Source: CAVSWN01 sp046728115 (lineage in GTDB: Bacteria; Acidobacteriota; Vicinamibacteria; Vicinamibacterales; CAVVIG01). Taken from it: a stretch of DNA of 10,626 nt. A program made the position numbers and the translations under genes. Under the pieces are notes generated by a model, which saw only the letters and a program-made list of their open reading frames with translations, searched no databases and was not told the DNA's origin. Below are positions 5,481 through 10,626 of the stretch, one piece after another. The stretch lies in NCBI GenBank assembly GCA_046728115.1, contig JBKPDW010000027.1, forward strand, positions 1 through 10,626, given 5' to 3'. Each line of letters begins with the position of its first letter. Within the stretch, counting starts at the first letter, position 1.

Positions 5481-7985
5481 TCATTCCTGGCGCAGCGCCG
5501 TAACCGGATCCAGTCTGGTGGCCCGCTGCGCGGGAAGCCACACTGCGATGAACGCCACGCCGGCAAGCAGCAGTGTGACCGTCGTGAAGATTGTTGGATC
5601 GCGTGGACCCACGCCGAACAGAAAGCCTGAGAGTACTCGAGCGAGCCAGAACGACAATGCAAGGCCCACGGCGATGCCCGAGATTGCCACGACCATGCCC
5701 TGACGCAAGACCATCTTGCGCACGCTGTTCTCGCCAGCGCCGAGCGCCATGCGGATCCCGATCTCGGCCGTTCGCTGCTGAACGGAATACGCCATTAATC
5801 CATACACACCAATCGCGGACAACAGCAATGCGGAGCCACCGAAGAGCGTCATGAGCCACGTGTCAAAACGGGACCGCGCCGTTGATTCAGCGACGATCTC
5901 GTCCATCGATCGAATTCGGGTGACAGGGAGCCCGCTCGCGTGCTGGAGCGCCTTTTCGATCGACGTCGCAGCGACCAGCGGCGGTGTGGCGGTGCGAACC
6001 ATCCACACGATCGGCAACAGCCGCACGTTCAGAGTTGTCACTCCGTCTGGTTCTTGTGCCATCGGCACGTACATCGCCGGCCTCGCCGGACGCGTCAGCC
6101 CCGTGTCGCGCACGTTGCCGACGATGCCAACGATCTGGCGAAGCGGCTCCTGGTCATATTCACGGCGCATTCCTTTACCGATGATCAATTGATCGTTCAG
6201 AGGATCACCAGTCGGCCAGAAGCGCCTCGCCATTTCTTGGTTGATGATCACGACACCTGGCGCGCCGGCCGTGTCACGGTCCGTGAAGTCGCGACCGCGA
6301 ATGATCGGAATCCTCAGAACGTTGAAGTACTCTGGCGCGACAAACGTCCAACCCGCGAAGCCGGTGAACGCGAGGCTGCTAGTCCTTGTCAATGTCTCCG
6401 CCGGCCGGCCCGACACGACAAAGGGGAGCTGCCACACAGTTTCCAGAGGCATGCAGCACGTGGCGGTCGCCGCCACGACGCCAGGGACACCGCGAATCTG
6501 AGTGGCACTCTCATGTGTCAACTCCGCGATGCCGGCTCGAGTTTCGAACCGGGTCGCAGTGACGGAGGTACGCATCGTGACGACGTTGTGTGCGTCGAAG
6601 CCCGCATCGACAGCACGCAAGGCCATCGATGTACGGATCAGCAGCGCGGCACCCACAAGAAGCATCATGGCGAGCGCGACTTCGCCCATCACAAGCGTTG
6701 CACCCACCTTCGAGTGTCGACCACCGCGTCCACCGACGGCCCGTTTCATCGCCGCGACCAAGTCAACGCGAGACGCGTGAAGGGCAGGCGCTAACCCAAA
6801 GATGACGCCGGTCACGATCGAGGCGGCGATCGTGAAGGTGAAGACGCGCCAATCGATGGTGACTGCGGCACCGCCACTACCGATCCGTGGAATCGCCGTG
6901 GTCGTGTCACCTAATCGGAACGGATTGTTGCCGGGATACATCAGCAACAGCATCCTCACACCGATGGTGCCGACGAGGAGCCCTAGCGCGCCGCTCGTGA
7001 CTGATAAGACGAGGCTTTCTGTCAGCAACTGGCGGAGAATGCGCCGACGCCCCGCGCCCAGCGCTGTCCTGATCGCCATCTCGCGTGTTCTGAGGTCAGC
7101 GCGAACGAGCAGCAGATTCGCGACGTTGACGCACGCGATGAGCAACAGAAGGCCGACTGCGACGAGAAGAAGGGTCAGCGACGATCGCACGCTGCCGACC
7201 ATCGCGTCGTGGAGCGGTTCCACGCTCCACACGGTCCGGGCGCTCACGCTTCCCGGCGCGTCACGACGGGAAGCAGCGGCGGCAACGGCCAGTTGGGCGT
7301 TCGCAGCGGCGCGCGTTGTCCCTGGCGCGAGTCGGCCAGTGACTGTGAACAGATTTCCAGCGTCGGCGCGTTGCGCGTCGAGCTGAAAAGGCACCCACAC
7401 ATCGGGCTGCGGATCGAATTGTTCGGTGTCGAATTCGGACGTCAGAATTCCGACGACCACGTACGGCAGGTTGCCAAGCGAGACACGACGACCAAGGACC
7501 GCAGGATCATTCTGGAACCGTCGCGTCCACAACGCATGGCTCAGGACGGCGACCAGCGGGCCGCCCACCCGGTCTTCTGACGCAGTAAACGTACGACCGT
7601 TCAGAACCTGCGCACGAAAGAGCCGAAAGAATTCGGCGGTGACGCGCGCTACGGGAATCTGTTCTGGCTCGCTCCCTTCGGCCATGTTGACGTATTCGAG
7701 ACGGTGCGCCGACACGTCCTCGAAAACCGCGGTCTGCCGCCGCCAGACGTCGAACGACTGGACGCCGGCGATCGACGTCGACGCGCCCGTCGTGGTGATG
7801 AATCGAACGAGCGAGGCGGCGTCGGGTGCCTTAAGCGGCCGAAGGACGACAGTGTTGACGACGGAAAAGATTGCCGTGTTGGCGCTGATGCCGAGCGTCA
7901 GCGTCAGAATCGCGACGAGAGCAAAGCCGGGCTGCCGCCGAAAGGTTCGAAGTGCGTACGCAACGTCTTGCCACGTTCCACGCAT
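5481..7985 (-). CDS. ADOP-type MacB/FtsX permease (ABC transporter permease family)
   Basis: An 834-residue membrane protein with two MacB/FtsX units in tandem. It opens MRGTWQDVAYALRTFRRQPG, followed by the first membrane helix with LTLTLGISANTAIF (about 20-47). A periplasmic MacB-like core domain follows (about 50-265). Then come three membrane helices (about 270-295, 320-350, 383-405) around the cytoplasmic motif EMAIRTALGA (302-311). The second unit has a helix at about 430-452, another periplasmic domain (about 455-705), and three C-terminal helices around EIGIRMALGA (741-750). It ends PAQRATRLDPVTALRQE, the usual ADOP terminus. MacB relatives couple ATP hydrolysis to conformational work across the envelope, but no ATPase is encoded here, so partner and substrate are unknown. 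ATG 7985 has AGGG eight bases upstream and gives the standard N-terminus; a TTG at 8042 adds 19 residues unlike the family. It follows the other permease by 267 bases. Family is sure. Confidence 0.95.
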   Translation of the reverse strand: MRGTWQDVAYALRTFRRQPGFALVAILTLTLGISANTAIFSVVNTVVLRPLKAPDAASLVRFITTTGASTSIAGVQSFDVWRRQTAVFEDVSAHRLEYVNMAEGSEPEQIPVARVTAEFFRLFRAQVLNGRTFTASEDRVGGPLVAVLSHALWTRRFQNDPAVLGRRVSLGNLPYVVVGILTSEFDTEQFDPQPDVWVPFQLDAQRADAGNLFTVTGRLAPGTTRAAANAQLAVAAAASRRDAPGSVSARTVWSVEPLHDAMVGSVRSSLTLLLVAVGLLLLIACVNVANLLLVRADLRTREMAIRTALGAGRRRILRQLLTESLVLSVTSGALGLLVGTIGVRMLLLMYPGNNPFRLGDTTTAIPRIGSGGAAVTIDWRVFTFTIAASIVTGVIFGLAPALHASRVDLVAAMKRAVGGRGGRHSKVGATLVMGEVALAMMLLVGAALLIRTSMALRAVDAGFDAHNVVTMRTSVTATRFETRAGIAELTHESATQIRGVPGVVAATATCCMPLETVWQLPFVVSGRPAETLTRTSSLAFTGFAGWTFVAPEYFNVLRIPIIRGRDFTDRDTAGAPGVVIINQEMARRFWPTGDPLNDQLIIGKGMRREYDQEPLRQIVGIVGNVRDTGLTRPARPAMYVPMAQEPDGVTTLNVRLLPIVWMVRTATPPLVAATSIEKALQHASGLPVTRIRSMDEIVAESTARSRFDTWLMTLFGGSALLLSAIGVYGLMAYSVQQRTAEIGIRMALGAGENSVRKMVLRQGMVVAISGIAVGLALSFWLARVLSGFLFGVGPRDPTIFTTVTLLLAGVAFIAVWLPAQRATRLDPVTALRQE

Positions 7986-8252
7986 GATCGGAACCCTGCA
8001 CCCTTTCTGACCCACTCCCGTCGTCAGCTCGACGGTCCGCAAAGCTTACATGTTGGCGCTCTCAAATCCAGAATCGCTTTCTTCGACTCGGCCAGGCGGC
8101 TTAGGGTGAGGGTGGACGCAGCTGGTGGGCGCACATCGAGTTCACCCGCAGAAACACGACGCCAACCATCCTCCCAACAAAGATCGAGGATTTGCGCGAG
8201 GCGCAGCGTCGTTGTCGATCGGTGCCGACGGTTCAACGTTCGGCGCGCTTCA
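7986..8252. other. Spacer between the two permease genes
   Basis: The 267 bases hold copy B of the 80-base repeat (8111-8190) and the ribosome binding site of the downstream permease (AGGG at 7994-7997). A - strand frame (8329-8024) crosses the whole spacer, but it starts inside the upstream permease gene in another frame and is not supported as a gene. No terminator or strong promoter was recognised. Confidence 0.45.
8111..8190 (-). repeat. 80-base dispersed repeat, copy B
   Basis: This is the partner of the block at 5332-5411, aligning gap-free with 13 mismatches by eye. It begins 62 bases after the stop codon of the upstream permease, nearly the same offset as copy A has from its own permease. 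Differences cluster in the middle (about 8154-8177), while both outer thirds are well conserved. The - strand reading contains EDG...GELDVRPP, as in copy A, and the + strand contains WWAHIEFTR against WWAHVEFTR in copy A. Confidence 0.75.

Positions 8253-10626
<2,374 letters not shown>

Noticed and set aside
7986..8042. TTG start 19 codons upstream of the complete permease
   Set aside because: The added residues are not family-like, and ATG 7985 has AGGG at a suitable distance and begins with the standard ADOP N-terminus.
5332..8190. CRISPR-like or IS terminal repeats
   Set aside because: Only two copies exist, in the same orientation, flanking a complete permease gene, with no transposase, inverted ends or regular spacers.

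Overview
The window is GC-rich bacterial DNA, most likely from an Acidobacteriota genome. The taxonomic clue is inference: two very large MacB/FtsX-type permeases lie in tandem with no ABC ATPase beside them, the 'acidobacterial duplicated orphan permease' (ADOP) architecture. The bases look more GC-rich in the permease half (about 5.4-10.6 kb) than around the left edge, but I did not compute this.

Left half (1-5127) reads as a compact defence-type gene cluster. The C-terminal half of an FRG-domain protein enters from the left edge on the + strand (2-460). Convergent to it, on the - strand and in transcription order, lie: an ApeA-like HEPN protein (5127-3613) with an intact R-x4-H ribonuclease motif; a 422-base gap holding at most a tiny + strand ORF; a SEFIR-domain protein with a TPR-like C-terminal half (3190-1304); and, two bases after its stop codon, an ImmA/IrrE-type zinc metallopeptidase with an intact HELGH motif (1301-552). 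All four families recur in bacterial antiviral or stress-response loci. The closest functional linkage is SEFIR-TPR with the peptidase, whose spacing implies translational coupling. A sensor/effector plus processing peptidase is a plausible reading, but it is inference.

Right half (5128-10626): two ADOP-type permeases run in the same - direction. The downstream one (7985-5481) is complete. The upstream one (10626-8253) is cut by the right edge and lacks only a short N-terminus. Each stop codon is followed, about 60-70 bases later, by a copy of one 80-base imperfect repeat (8190-8111 and 5411-5332, 67 of 80 bases identical by eye). The permease proteins themselves are strongly diverged, so the repeat is not simply carried along by a recent gene duplication.

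I saw no tRNA or rRNA gene, no CRISPR array, no transposase and no convincing intrinsic terminator.
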